Part shown: positions 38,871-47,972 of the stretch, in pieces
How positions within the stretch are numbered: the first letter of the stretch is position 1
Layout of the letters: every line of letters begins with the position of its first letter
Notes under the pieces: generated by a model
What the model saw: the letters and a program-made list of their open reading frames with translations, nothing else
Databases searched by the model: none
What the model was told of the DNA's origin: nothing
Source: Anoxybacteroides voinovskiense
GTDB taxonomy: Bacteria > Bacillota > Bacilli > Bacillales > Anoxybacillaceae
NCBI RefSeq assembly: GCF_014196205.1
Contig: NZ_JACIDE010000004.1
Coordinates: 1-64,000, forward strand
Direction: 5' to 3'
DNA length: 64,000 nucleotides
Made by a program: the position numbers and the translations under genes

Positions 38871-38912
38871 TCGTTTCCCTCCTCTTTTAGATTGCAGAGG
38901 AGATGAAGCACC

Positions 38913-38952
38913 GAATAAAAAAACCTTCTTTCCCTGCCTAGAGAAAGAAGGA
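38913..38952 (-). promoter_or_regulatory. Leader terminator upstream of panB
   Basis: On the minus strand, CCTTCTTTC (38951-38943) pairs with GAAAGAAGG (38932-38924), followed by seven T. It lies ~45 bases before the panB start and ~150 bases after the birA stop. The leader between them contains further hairpins (e.g. GCAGT/ACTGC at ~39.05 kb). It is either the birA terminator or an attenuator for panBCD. Confidence 0.65.
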
Positions 38953-39100
38953 CGTTTTATGTATTCGCGTTCATCCCTCTGTCCTAGTCCTTTCTGGATC
39001 AAGGCAGAAATTGTTCATCGTTTTTGGTTGATCATGGTGCAGTTCTTTCGAAAAGATACTGCCCGTTCAGCTGTATTTTAACAAAATTCGCACAGTTTTG

Positions 39101-40084
39101 CTACAAGGAAATATCGGCGGAATGAATATAATGCATGACGCCGTCTGCGTCTTCTAACATTAATACCCCTTCATCGGTAATGCCGCGAGCGACGCCGCGA
39201 ATCGTGCCATTAAGCATACGTGCCGTAATTTCGTTGCCGATGCTAATCGCGTATCCTTCCCATAACAGTTTAATCGGCAAAAAGCCGTGCTGTAAATATT
39301 GGCGATACAATGTTTCCATTTTTGTCAATACTTCTTGAATGAGTCTTGCCCGCTTTATTTTTTCCCCTTTTTCTATCGCTAGCGATGTCGCCACATCGCG
39401 CAATTCTTCTGGAAATTCGTCGTGGTTGACGTTGATTCCCACGCCGATAATGACCGAATGGACACGGTCTGGGTCTGCTTGCAATTCCGTTAAAATGCCG
39501 ACGCACTTTTTCCCGTGAATTAAAATATCGTTCGGCCATTTAATGTCGGGAACAAGCCCGGTCACTTCTTGAATCGCCTGCGCGATGGCGACCGCTGCTA
39601 AAAGGGTGAGCTGCGGCGTTTTTTGCGGCGGGATTGGCGGGCGCAAAATTAAGCTCATCCAAATCCCTGTTTCTTTTGGCGAAAACCACGTCCGATCCAT
39701 TCGTCCGCGTCCTGCCGTTTGCAATTCCGCGACGACGAGCGTTCCTTCTTTTGCTCCTTCTTGGGCAAGCTGATGGGCAATTTTTTGCGTCGATGCCACT
39801 TCTTCTTCGTAATGAATGACTTGGCCAAGGATCGTTGTTTTCAACCCGAGGCGAATTTCGTTTGCCGTTACTTTATCTGGGGTGCTGACGATTCGATAGC
39901 CAAGCCGGCGCACCGCTTCAAGTTCAAATCCTTCTTTCCGTAATTCTTCAATATGTTTCCATACAGCGGTTCGTGAACAACCAAGCAGCTCGCTAATTTT
40001 TTGTCCAGAAATAAAGTCGCCTTTTGCTTCTGAAAATAGCTCTAACAGTCTTTTTCGTGTGTCTGATTCCATGGAATGAGCCAC
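39101..40084 (-). CDS. birA: Biotin--protein ligase and biotin operon repressor
   Basis: A 327-residue bifunctional protein. The N-terminal helix-turn-helix (FISGQKISELLGCSRTAVWK, ~24-44) represses biotin genes. The ligase domain has the biotinyl-5'-AMP loop GRGRMDRTW (~130) and KWPNDILIHGKKCVGILTEL (~190). GTG start at 40084 with GGAGCGG upstream, inside the 3' end of cca (43-base overlap). An ATG four codons later is an alternative. Confidence 0.93.
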   Translation of the reverse strand: MAHSMESDTRKRLLELFSEAKGDFISGQKISELLGCSRTAVWKHIEELRKEGFELEAVRRLGYRIVSTPDKVTANEIRLGLKTTILGQVIHYEEEVASTQKIAHQLAQEGAKEGTLVVAELQTAGRGRMDRTWFSPKETGIWMSLILRPPIPPQKTPQLTLLAAVAIAQAIQEVTGLVPDIKWPNDILIHGKKCVGILTELQADPDRVHSVIIGVGINVNHDEFPEELRDVATSLAIEKGEKIKRARLIQEVLTKMETLYRQYLQHGFLPIKLLWEGYAISIGNEITARMLNGTIRGVARGITDEGVLMLEDADGVMHYIHSADISL

Positions 40085-41256
40085 GCTTTCATCCGCTCCT
40101 TCTCATTTTCTACAATCCCAGCTAACACCGCTTGTTCAAGTTTTCGCAACGTTTCTTCCACCCAAGGTCCGCCCTTGCGTCCATACCAATCGATTATATC
40201 TTTCCCTGTCACCGCTAAGTCTTGCCGCGTTTGAATGGGAAGAGAAGCGAGTTGGTCGCGAAGCGCTTGTCCGTTTTCTTCGCCGTTTTCTCCGTTGACG
40301 AGCGAACGAACCGCTTCGGCGGAGAGGGCAACGGCTGCGCCGACTTCATACAATCTCTCCTTCGTCCAATCGGCAAACGAACGGACGATAGAAAGCGCAT
40401 GCAAAATCGCTTGCACGTCTTTGATGAGCCGATTCGCCAACTTCCATTGGCGTAAAAAAGAAGCGGTTTGCTCGATGTTTAGTAAATATAAAAGAAAACT
40501 CCAGCGCTCTGCCGCGGAAGTGAGCGCAGGCCATTCGTAGTTGGAAAGCTGCTGCAACGCTTCTCGTTTTTCCGCTAGTCCTGGTAAATACATAAACACG
40601 TTTGTTTCGACTAGTAACGAAAACGCGCGCGAAGCAAACGGTCCTGCCATTAGTTTTTCAAACTCGACCGTCTTTCGCTCGACGGAAATATGGGTAAGCA
40701 GCGACGCCTGTTCGATTATCGCTGCTTTCGTTTCTTCTTCTAGCTGAAACCCGAGCTGGCTGACGAAGCGAATGGCGCGCATCATGCGGAGCGCATCTTC
40801 TGAAAAACGATCTTCCGCCGCGCCGACCGTACGAATGATTCGCTTTTCAATCGCTGCTTGTCCAGCAAACGGGTCGATAAATTGCCCAGTATCGTCCATG
40901 GCGATGGCGTTCATCGTAAAATCACGCCGTTCTAAGTCTTGATATAGCGACCGAACAAACCTCACCGATTCTGGGCGACGGTAGTTTTCGTACGTCCCTT
41001 CCGTCCGAAACGTCGTCACTTCATATGGCACCCCGTCGTGCAAGACGACGACCGTCCCGTGCTTTAACCCGACCGGTATCGTTTTCGGGAAGATGGCCAT
41101 TACTTCGTCCGGCAATGCCGATGTCGCAATATCGACATCATCAATCGGTCGGTTCAACAAATAGTCGCGCACCGAGCCGCCGACAAAATACGCCTCATAG
41201 CCGTGCTGTTTTAACGTCCGAATGATGCCGAGCGCCCGGCGAAACGGCTCGTTCAT
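40042..41256 (-). CDS. cca: CCA tRNA nucleotidyltransferase
   Basis: A 404-residue enzyme that adds or repairs the 3' CCA of tRNA. The nucleotidyltransferase core has [20 protein letters not shown] (~24-43) with the two catalytic aspartates in DVDIA, then [10 protein letters not shown] (~110) and [20 protein letters not shown]. The family is class II. It follows bshA with a 4-base overlap. Confidence 0.95.
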   Translation of the reverse strand: MNEPFRRALGIIRTLKQHGYEAYFVGGSVRDYLLNRPIDDVDIATSALPDEVMAIFPKTIPVGLKHGTVVVLHDGVPYEVTTFRTEGTYENYRRPESVRFVRSLYQDLERRDFTMNAIAMDDTGQFIDPFAGQAAIEKRIIRTVGAAEDRFSEDALRMMRAIRFVSQLGFQLEEETKAAIIEQASLLTHISVERKTVEFEKLMAGPFASRAFSLLVETNVFMYLPGLAEKREALQQLSNYEWPALTSAAERWSFLLYLLNIEQTASFLRQWKLANRLIKDVQAILHALSIVRSFADWTKERLYEVGAAVALSAEAVRSLVNGENGEENGQALRDQLASLPIQTRQDLAVTGKDIIDWYGRKGGPWVEETLRKLEQAVLAGIVENEKERMKAWLIPWNQTHEKDC

Positions 41257-42389
41257 CGCCTCACCCCTTTCATTAACGAAGCGTAAATTGCTTCGTATTG
41301 TTGGACAATTGCTTTTGAGTAAAATTTCGTATATACCGTCTGTAACGCGTTTTCCGCCATCGTCGCATGCAAGTGGTCGTCTTGTAAAAGTTTTATCGTT
41401 CGCTCCGCAACCGCTTCGACGTCGCCAAGCTCACATAAAAAGCCTGTTTTCCCGTCGTCGATGACTTCCGGAATGCCGCCGATGTTTGTGCCGATGCACG
41501 GAACGCCGCACGCCATCGCTTCTAGTAAAACAAGCCCGAAACTTTCTTTTTCCGATAATAGCCATTTCACATCACTAATCGAATAAAGCTCTTCTAAATT
41601 TTCTTGTTTTCCTAAGCAAAGAACGTCTTTCGTTAAGCCGAGCTGTTTCACGAGCCGGCAGACGACCGTCATTTCTGGGCCATCACCGACAAGCAGCAAT
41701 TTCGCCGGAAGCGCTCGACGGACAAGCGAAAACGCGCGAACGACATCGGATACGCGTTTTACTTTTCGGAAATTGGAGACATGGATAATCACTTTTTCGT
41801 GCTTGCCAATTCCGTACTCTTCTTTTAAATAATCGACATCTTTTTTCCGATATACACGCTCATCGACGAAGTTGTAGACCGTTTGAATGTCTTTTTGCAC
41901 GTCTAATAATTCGTACGTTTGTTGCACGAGGGCGTTCGAAACAGCAGTTACGACATCGGATTGTTCGATGCCAAATTTAATAATGTCGCTTAATGACGGG
42001 TCGTACCCGAGCACGGTAATGTCCGTTCCGTGCAGCGTTGTGACGATTTTGACATCATGGTCGACCATTTGCTTTGCTAAAACCGCGCAAACGGCGTGCG
42101 GAACAGCGTAATGAACGTGTAAAAGATCGAGCTGCTCGCGTTTCGTGACTTCGGCAATTTTACTGGCAAGCGCCAAGTCATATGGCGGATATTGGAATAC
42201 AGAATATTGGTTGACGGTCACTTCATGATAATAAATGTTGCAATATACTTTATTTAAGCGAAACGGGATACTTGAGGAAATAAAATGAATTTCATGTCCC
42301 TTTTCTGCCATTAATTTTCCTAGTTCGGTGGCAACAACACCCGAGCCGCCAACCGTTGGATAACAAACGATGCCTATTTTCAACCTCAT
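41253..42389 (-). CDS. bshA: Bacillithiol synthesis: N-acetyl-glucosaminyl L-malate synthase
   Basis: A 378-residue GT4 glycosyltransferase that makes GlcNAc-malate, the first step of bacillithiol synthesis. [20 protein letters not shown] (~9-28), [15 protein letters not shown] and the C-terminal GT4 signature [20 protein letters not shown] (~285-305) are visible. The gene partner is bshB1 immediately upstream, with a 4-base overlap. Confidence 0.95.
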   Translation of the reverse strand: MRLKIGIVCYPTVGGSGVVATELGKLMAEKGHEIHFISSSIPFRLNKVYCNIYYHEVTVNQYSVFQYPPYDLALASKIAEVTKREQLDLLHVHYAVPHAVCAVLAKQMVDHDVKIVTTLHGTDITVLGYDPSLSDIIKFGIEQSDVVTAVSNALVQQTYELLDVQKDIQTVYNFVDERVYRKKDVDYLKEEYGIGKHEKVIIHVSNFRKVKRVSDVVRAFSLVRRALPAKLLLVGDGPEMTVVCRLVKQLGLTKDVLCLGKQENLEELYSISDVKWLLSEKESFGLVLLEAMACGVPCIGTNIGGIPEVIDDGKTGFLCELGDVEAVAERTIKLLQDDHLHATMAENALQTVYTKFYSKAIVQQYEAIYASLMKGVRR

Positions 42390-43093
42390 TGCTTCTCTCC
42401 TATTAAATCATGTGAAATCAACAGCGGTTGTTTCGTCATAAATCCTTCCGCAAACGCGACGCCAACTTGTTTGCCAAACATACGCTCCCTGCTTTCGACC
42501 GTTTCGATATAGCCGTTTGTAAGCGGCGTATCGACCGATTGCACCGTCTTTGTAAATTGGCTTTCATACGCGCGCAAACTAGCGAGTTTCACATCCATCG
42601 TATCGCTAATATCAATAACAAAGTGTGGGCGTTCGTACGCGTTAATCATGTAGTAATAAAGGGCGGTTACACGATGCGCCGGATACCCGAACGCTTCATA
42701 ACGAGAAATGCCCGCAGAAAAAACCGCTTCTTCGACAAGAAACGCACAGTTTCCGTGGTCAGGATGGCGATCCATCCAATACGGGGCAAATACGACGCGC
42801 GGGCGGTATTGACGGATGACCGCCGCGATTTGCCGAATCGCGTCGTCGGTTTTATACAACCCCCGGTCGTTCAAACTGAGGTTAATCCTTGTTTTCACCC
42901 CTAATAGCTCCGCCGCGCGCGTTGCTTCTTGCTGGCGAATTTCGACCGTGCCGTTGGACGACAATTCCGCTAGCGTTAAGTCGCAAATGCCGACGGAATA
43001 GCCTTGTTTGGCGTATTTCGCTAATGTCCCGCCCATGCCGATTTCGACATCGTCCGGATGAGCGCCGAACGCTAACAAATGCAGTTCAGTCAT
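42386..43093 (-). CDS. bshB1: Bacillithiol synthesis: GlcNAc-malate deacetylase
   Basis: A 235-residue zinc deacetylase of the LmbE family. The zinc site is in [15 protein letters not shown] (~8-22) and the later His in [16 protein letters not shown] (~110). I start at ATG 43093, with GGGGGAA upstream; the longer frame overlaps mgsA more. It acts after BshA. Confidence 0.95.
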   Translation of the reverse strand: MTELHLLAFGAHPDDVEIGMGGTLAKYAKQGYSVGICDLTLAELSSNGTVEIRQQEATRAAELLGVKTRINLSLNDRGLYKTDDAIRQIAAVIRQYRPRVVFAPYWMDRHPDHGNCAFLVEEAVFSAGISRYEAFGYPAHRVTALYYYMINAYERPHFVIDISDTMDVKLASLRAYESQFTKTVQSVDTPLTNGYIETVESRERMFGKQVGVAFAEGFMTKQPLLISHDLIGEKQ

Positions 43094-43505
43094 GTTGTTC
43101 CCCCTGTTTTTCATGAACAATGTCGCGCCACGCCAAATCCCCGCGCGCTAGCCCTTGAATGAGCAATTCTGCCGTTCCGATATTGGTCGCTAGCGGGACG
43201 GCGTACACGTCGCATAAGCGCATTAACGCGCTTACATCCGGCTCGTGCGGCTGCGCCGTTAACGGGTCGCGGAAAAAGATAACCATATCCATTTCATTGC
43301 GAGCAATGAGCGCCCCAATTTCCTGGTCGCCGCCTAACGGTCCAGACCGAAAACGGTGTACGCGCAAACTCGTCGCTTCTTCAATGCGCGCGCCGGTCGT
43401 TCCGGTCGCATATAGCTCATGCGGCGCTAAAACCGGCTCGTACGCGGTAACAAATTGAATCATTTCCGCCTTTTTTTTGTCATGGGCAATTAACGCAATT
43501 TTCAT
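43086..43505 (-). CDS. mgsA: Methylglyoxal synthase
   Basis: A 139-residue enzyme that turns dihydroxyacetone phosphate into methylglyoxal, a bypass when phosphate is limiting. The MGS-like fold shows [25 protein letters not shown] (~37) and [15 protein letters not shown] (~54-68) with the catalytic Asp. ATG 43505 is preceded by GGGGGATA. It lies between dapB and bshB1, as in B. subtilis. Confidence 0.95.
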   Translation of the reverse strand: MKIALIAHDKKKAEMIQFVTAYEPVLAPHELYATGTTGARIEEATSLRVHRFRSGPLGGDQEIGALIARNEMDMVIFFRDPLTAQPHEPDVSALMRLCDVYAVPLATNIGTAELLIQGLARGDLAWRDIVHEKQGEQHD

Positions 43506-43526
43506 CACTATCCCCCGTTTCGCTTT

Positions 43527-44327
43527 TTATTCGATAATATGTTCGAGCCCGTACACAAGCGTTTGCAGCTTCATCACTGTTTCCACCGATAATTTGACGC
43601 CGGACATAAACGACCCGCGGTGGAACGAGTCGTGGCGAATCGCCAACGCTTGTCCATTTCCACCAAAAATCACTTCTTGATGGGCGACAAATCCCGGTAG
43701 GCGGACGCTATGAATGCGAATGCCGTCATATTCTGCGCCACGCGCCCCTTGTAACGTTTCTTTTTCGTCCGGATGCCCTTGTTTTTTCGGTGGGCGTATG
43801 TCCGCAATTAATTGCGCCGTTTTCACCGCCGTCCCCGATGGAGCGTCGAGCTTTTGGTCATGATGCAGTTCGATAATTTCGACATCATGAAAATATTTCG
43901 CTGCCATTTGCGCGAACTTCATCATTAAAATGGCACCGATCGCAAAGTTCGGGGCAATAATTGCACCAAGCCCTTTTTCTTCGGCGAGCTTCGTTAGCCG
44001 CTCAATATCGTCTTCTGTAAATCCTGTCGTTCCTACAACAGGGCGAACGCCGTATTGCAAGGCAAGTTCGGTGTGGTATTTCCCGCTTTCTGGCGTCGTT
44101 AAATCAATAAGCACATCTGGTTTTGTTTCTTGAAAACAACGTTCGATGTCGGTATAAATCGGAGCATGGATGCCTGAAAAACCGTCCAGTTCGGCTAAAT
44201 CTTTCCCGTCATATTTCCGGTCAATGACGGCGACTAGTTCAAAATGTTCCGTCTGATGCACTAATATGACCGCTTCCCGTCCCATGCGTCCGCGCGGTCC
44301 GGCGATTGCTACTTTAATCGACTTCAT
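43527..44327 (-). CDS. dapB: 4-hydroxy-tetrahydrodipicolinate reductase
   Basis: A 266-residue NAD(P)H enzyme of the lysine/meso-diaminopimelate pathway; the product also feeds dipicolinate for spores. The nucleotide-binding [13 protein letters not shown] (~7-19) and catalytic [16 protein letters not shown] (~150-165) motifs are present. AAAGGATGGG precedes ATG 44327. It overlaps the ypjD stop by four bases. Confidence 0.95.
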   Translation of the reverse strand: MKSIKVAIAGPRGRMGREAVILVHQTEHFELVAVIDRKYDGKDLAELDGFSGIHAPIYTDIERCFQETKPDVLIDLTTPESGKYHTELALQYGVRPVVGTTGFTEDDIERLTKLAEEKGLGAIIAPNFAIGAILMMKFAQMAAKYFHDVEIIELHHDQKLDAPSGTAVKTAQLIADIRPPKKQGHPDEKETLQGARGAEYDGIRIHSVRLPGFVAHQEVIFGGNGQALAIRHDSFHRGSFMSGVKLSVETVMKLQTLVYGLEHIIE

Positions 44328-44659
44328 TCGTTCCCATCCTTTCTCGTCCAACGGTGTTCATCGCGCGTGCGAAACTTTTCCATCACGAAATCGTGCGCTT
44401 CTTGCAAATCGATATGCAGCGAATTAGCAAAACAAATGAGCACAAACAATAAATCGCCAAGCTCTTCTTCAATCGTTTTTTCTTTTTCCGTTTTCTTTTT
44501 CGGCTTTTCGCCGTAATAATGATTGACTTCTCTCGCTAGTTCGCCTAGTTCTTCCGTCAATCGTGCGAGCATTGCTAACGGGCTAAAATACCCTTCTTTA
44601 AATTGGCTTATGTATGCATCGACTTCTTGTTGTAATTGTTTGATCGTTTTTTCTGCCAC
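44324..44659 (-). CDS. ypjD: MazG-like nucleotide pyrophosphohydrolase YpjD
   Basis: A 111-residue protein of the all-alpha NTP pyrophosphatase family, with the metal-binding [10 protein letters not shown] (~31-40) and [16 protein letters not shown] (~64-79) motifs. It probably removes aberrant nucleotides; the substrate is unknown. First gene of the ypjD-dapB-mgsA-bshB1-bshA-cca-birA minus-strand group. Confidence 0.88.
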   Translation of the reverse strand: MAEKTIKQLQQEVDAYISQFKEGYFSPLAMLARLTEELGELAREVNHYYGEKPKKKTEKEKTIEEELGDLLFVLICFANSLHIDLQEAHDFVMEKFRTRDEHRWTRKDGNE

Positions 44660-44727
44660 ACAACGTCACCTCTCATGCTTTCATGTTAGCGAATCATAGC
44701 GGTTTTGACAAATATTTTTCTCCTGCA

Positions 44728-44756
44728 TTGCCGAAACGGACAACTTCCTCTATAAT
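44728..44756 (+). promoter_or_regulatory. ypjC promoter
   Basis: -35 TTGCCG (44728-44733), 17-base spacer, -10 TATAAT (44751-44756), 34 bases before ATG 44791. Confidence 0.7.
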
Positions 44757-44790
44757 GAAGGCGCTGACTATTATCGAGCGGAGGTGGCGT

Positions 44791-45666
44791 ATGGTTTTTG
44801 GGTTAAAAATAAAAAATATCGCGTTTATTTTATTTGGCGCGGCGATTTTCGCGTTTGGACTCGTTCATTTTAATATGCAAAACAACTTAGCGGAAGGCGG
44901 GATTACAGGCATTACGCTTCTTCTTTATTTTTTGTTCGGCATGGACCCGTCGATTACAAACTTAGCGTTAAACATCCCGCTTTTTTTTCTCGGCTGGAAA
45001 TTGCTCGGTCGCCAATCGTTTTTCTACACGGTCATTGGAACGGTTGGGCTGTCGGTGTTTCTTTGGATTTTCCAACGTTTTGCGATTCATATGCCGCTAA
45101 AACATGACTTGACGCTTGCTGCCCTATTTGCAGGCGTGTTTGTCGGAATTGGGCTTGGTATTATTTTTCGTTATGGCGGAACGACCGGTGGGGTTGATAT
45201 TATTGCAAGACTCGTCTACAAATACAAAGGAATTAGCATGGGGAAAACGATGTTTGCGTTTGATGCCGTCGTCATTACGTTATCGCTTCTTTTGTATCTT
45301 TCGTATCGAGAAGCGATGTATACGCTTGTAGCCGTATTTGTCGCCGCACGGGTCATTGATTTTATGCAGGAAGGCGGATATGCGGCAAAAGGGGCGACGA
45401 TTATTTCGGAGAAAAGCGAACAAATTGCCCAGAAAATCTTAACGGAAATGGAGCGCGGAGTGACCGTATTAAAGGGCCGCGGGTCGTACACAAATCGTGA
45501 GCGCGACGTGCTTTACTGCGTCGTGGCGAAAAACGAATTGCCGCGCTTAAAAAACGTCATTACTTCCGTTGACCCGCACGCCTTTGTTGCCGTAACAGAC
45601 GTGCATGACGTGCTTGGCGAAGGCTTTACGCTTGATGAAAATAAACAGCCGATTCACCCAGAATAA
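44791..45666 (+). CDS. ypjC: YitT-family membrane protein YpjC
   Basis: A 291-residue protein with about five membrane segments in the first 180 residues (FILFGAAIFAFGLVHFNMQN, then GITGITLLLYFLFGMDPS, GTTGGVDIIARLV). A cytoplasmic DUF2179 domain of about 85 residues follows (ERGVTVLKGRGSYTNRERDV). The transported or sensed molecule is unknown. The start is set by GCGGAGGTGG. It runs opposite to dapB and ends in a structured repeat that starts inside the stop codon. Confidence 0.88.
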   Translation: MVFGLKIKNIAFILFGAAIFAFGLVHFNMQNNLAEGGITGITLLLYFLFGMDPSITNLALNIPLFFLGWKLLGRQSFFYTVIGTVGLSVFLWIFQRFAIHMPLKHDLTLAALFAGVFVGIGLGIIFRYGGTTGGVDIIARLVYKYKGISMGKTMFAFDAVVITLSLLLYLSYREAMYTLVAVFVAARVIDFMQEGGYAAKGATIISEKSEQIAQKILTEMERGVTVLKGRGSYTNRERDVLYCVVAKNELPRLKNVITSVDPHAFVAVTDVHDVLGEGFTLDENKQPIHPE

Positions 45667-45875
45667 GAAAAGCGCAAAGCGCCCGCCTATCGGCGAAGAT
45701 CGCACAAGCCCCACCGAGGAGGCTCAGCCAAAGCAAAGCTTTGGCTTGCGTGGGATATTTCAAGGAAGCGAACTCAATATGTCGCCGCCGAAAGAAGAGG
45801 CGGAGCGACTCGAGCCGATGGCGCTTGAAGCTAGACATCTCCCCACCTAATCGTAAAATTTTATACTTTCTTATT
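45665..45875 (+). repeat. Dispersed structured repeat, copy C
   Basis: Same ends and tail as copies A and B. The internal hairpin is different: AGCCAAAGC/GCTTTGGCT replaces AACCAAGC/GCTTGGTT while pairing is kept. The core ends with GAAGCTAGACA at 45837 and the tail TAATCGTAAAATTTTATAC follows. It overlaps the ypjC stop codon by two bases. Confidence 0.85.
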
Positions 45876-45879
45876 CTTT

Positions 45880-45904
45880 AAAAAGGGGCATATCGCCCCT
45901 TTTT
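45880..45904. terminator. Terminator between ypjC and the ypjB fragment
   Basis: Perfect hairpin AAAAAGGGGC/GCCCCTTTTT with a 5-base loop; it works in both directions. It lies directly downstream of the duplicated ypjB 3' end and is probably the original ypjB terminator. Confidence 0.85.
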
Positions 45905-46000
45905 CTTTTTCCCGCATGCGCGTTTTTTGTTTTTCTCCGCGGTATTTGCGAAAGCCGATGTACGTGAGCGTCGCGACAATGATGCCGCCGGTCGAAATCA
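45905..46000 (-). pseudogene. Duplicated 3' end of ypjB
   Basis: About 100 bases that match the end of intact ypjB (47127-47226) at roughly 93 percent. They encode ISTGGIIVATLTYIGFRKYR and GEKQKTRMREKE in frame without a start. It begins three bases after the stop codon of Rpn copy 2. With the intact ypjB end it forms direct repeats around the Rpn gene. Confidence 0.85.
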
Positions 46001-46003
46001 AGA

Positions 46004-46276
46004 CTAATCTTTCAATCGTTCATGTACTTCCTCTTCTTTCATATCAAGTATATTAGCAATCTCCGCCACACTCATGCCCTTTTCCCTCATTTTTCTTACT
46101 GCTTCTTTTATGCCTTGTTCTCGACCTTCCTTCCATCCTTCCTCTCGACTGCCACGAATATTTGATAATTGATCAAGCAGCCACTTCAACCGCATTTCGT
46201 AGGCGTAGCGGTTTTCTGGGTCCACGCTTAAATTTTGCCACTCTTCTAACGCTTCTAAAATTTCTTGTTCCGTCAC
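46004..46276 (-). CDS. Possible intragenic small protein of Rpn copy 2
   Basis: In frame with the Rpn gene, GGAGGGAG followed by TCGCG precedes GTG 46276. This would give a 90-residue C-terminal protein (TEQEILEALEEWQNLSVDPE...). Spacing and site are the same as in copy 1, where the start is ATG. Expression is not shown. Confidence 0.45.
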   Translation of the reverse strand: MTEQEILEALEEWQNLSVDPENRYAYEMRLKWLLDQLSNIRGSREEGWKEGREQGIKEAVRKMREKGMSVAEIANILDMKEEEVHERLKD

Positions 46277-46897
46277 CGCGACTCCCTCCAATTCGCGAAC
46301 CATCTCTTCATCGATTTTCTTTGAACGGCTATCCACAGCGGACAACATTGTTAGCCACGGCCATTCGGGCGATTGTTTTACTTCTCGACGGTATTTCTTC
46401 CATTTTACCATAAATTGTGACAAGTCAAGCACATGAAATTCAAGGTGATCGCTCCAAAGAAATTGTTCTTCATCTTCACGGATGTGGAATATCGTATGAA
46501 AGCGGTCAGTTTCATGCGGAAAAAGTGGGTAGTTGAGGATGGCAATCATAATCGTCGGGGGAATGGTATCGTACCGTTCTCCTTTCGATAACGAAGACGA
46601 AAACAACCGCGCCCAGTAATACAATAGCCGTTCCGGCATGCCGTATTGCGGGATGATTTGAATTTCGACGTGAATGCGCTCGCCACGATTCGTCCGAACG
46701 ATGACGTCTAGCCGTCCCGTTTTTCCATCTTCTGTTTCTTTCGTTAGCTCCGTATTTTCAAACTGGACATCGACGATACGGTCATCTCCTGTTCGACGCA
46801 AAAGTGCGTTTAAAAACGCTATCGTAATCGATTTTCGGCTCGGATGACCAAACAGCTGCTTAAACATAAAATCCATTTTTAAATCAAGATACTGCAC
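46004..46897 (-). CDS. Rpn/PD-(D/E)XK nuclease family protein, copy 2
   Basis: A 297-residue near-twin of the gene at 15428. The same nuclease core (GRLDVIV, HVEIQ) and most of the sequence are identical, but the charged repeat is shorter (REEGWKEGREQGIKEA). I use GTG 46897, which aligns with the ATG of copy 1 and has AAAGGATGAGG upstream; ATG 46906 directly abuts AAAGG and is less likely. About 170 bases upstream are also similar to copy 1, so the unit moved with its promoter region. It sits between intact ypjB and a duplicate of the ypjB 3' end. Confidence 0.85.
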   Translation of the reverse strand: MQYLDLKMDFMFKQLFGHPSRKSITIAFLNALLRRTGDDRIVDVQFENTELTKETEDGKTGRLDVIVRTNRGERIHVEIQIIPQYGMPERLLYYWARLFSSSLSKGERYDTIPPTIMIAILNYPLFPHETDRFHTIFHIREDEEQFLWSDHLEFHVLDLSQFMVKWKKYRREVKQSPEWPWLTMLSAVDSRSKKIDEEMVRELEGVAVTEQEILEALEEWQNLSVDPENRYAYEMRLKWLLDQLSNIRGSREEGWKEGREQGIKEAVRKMREKGMSVAEIANILDMKEEEVHERLKD

Positions 46898-47124
46898 GAA
46901 CCTCATCCTTTCGTAAAATATTTCGATACAATTTGATTACAATCGGGAAATAAGGGAAATGCAAGTGTGGAAAATAGAATGTTGAGGCACTCTTTTCGCA
47001 AAAAATAGGCGAAAAAGCAAGGAAAATCGAGGATTTTTGAAGGGAAAAATGAATTTTGCTAGAAAGGGATAAATTTTTTCTTGAAATAGAAAACAAGAGG
47101 GTGCCCTAAAAAGATAAGGGCCCC

Positions 47125-47910
47125 TTATTCTTTTTCCCGCGCGCGCGTTTTTTGTTTTTCTCCGCGATATTTACGAAAGCCAACGTACGTGAGCGTCGCG
47201 ACAATGATGCCGCCGGTCGAAATCATCACCCACCATAGCGACGGGTCAGCTTCGTCTTTTTTCACATCGGCAAAAAGCGCCTCTACATCCGCTTTCGTTT
47301 GCGCTAACACTTCGATTTGCTTCGCTTGCGGAAGCGCTTGGAATTGCTCTGTCTGAAGATTCGTAATATCCACATCCACTTTTTTCGCCCGCTCTGGTGC
47401 GACGTCGATTTTGACACTTGGCTCAATGATTTCGTATTCGTGTAAAAATTTCGCCAACGCTGTTGGGAATTGATTTTTGTCACCTTTTTTCACGGCATCT
47501 TCCATTTGTTGAAACGCTCCCATCACCGCTTGTTCCATCTCCGTCCAAAGCGGTTGGTAATCGGAGCGAATCGCATCAATGACAAGCCGAAATTGCGCTA
47601 CTTGGTCGATGCGCGCTTCCGCTGGCAACGTGGAAGCAGTAACCGTTTTCACTGCTTTTTCGTGCGTTACCGTAATCGCGCGCAATTCGTCCATCGAATG
47701 AAGCCGTTCACGTGCGTTTAGTTTTAAAAATTCATTCGAAAAATAGTCAAGCACTTCTTTTGCTTCTTGAAAGCGTTTGTTTTTCGCTAACTGCAACGCC
47801 TCATCGGAAATTTTGTCTAAGCGCTGCCAACTATCTTCATGATGGGTAGCATAGGCAGCTGCCGGAAATAAAAAAATAATGACCATCCAAAGCATCACTA
47901 TTCGCCTCAT
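47125..47910 (-). CDS. ypjB: Sporulation-associated membrane protein YpjB
   Basis: A 261-residue protein with an N-terminal signal/anchor (residues 3-22), an extracytoplasmic helical domain (DSWQRLDKISDEALQLAKNK, ... KAVKTVTASTLPAEARIDQV) and a C-terminal membrane segment (WWVMISTGGIIVATLTYVGF) with a basic tail. It matches the YpjB family by position and architecture; its exact function is unknown. GGAGGAGGG precedes ATG 47910. Its 3' end is duplicated beyond Rpn copy 2. Confidence 0.85.
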   Translation of the reverse strand: MRRIVMLWMVIIFLFPAAAYATHHEDSWQRLDKISDEALQLAKNKRFQEAKEVLDYFSNEFLKLNARERLHSMDELRAITVTHEKAVKTVTASTLPAEARIDQVAQFRLVIDAIRSDYQPLWTEMEQAVMGAFQQMEDAVKKGDKNQFPTALAKFLHEYEIIEPSVKIDVAPERAKKVDVDITNLQTEQFQALPQAKQIEVLAQTKADVEALFADVKKDEADPSLWWVMISTGGIIVATLTYVGFRKYRGEKQKTRAREKE

Positions 47911-47972
47911 CCTTGTCCCTCCTCCACTTACTACCAATGTATGTGGAGATGGACAAGGTTAGACCATTATTT

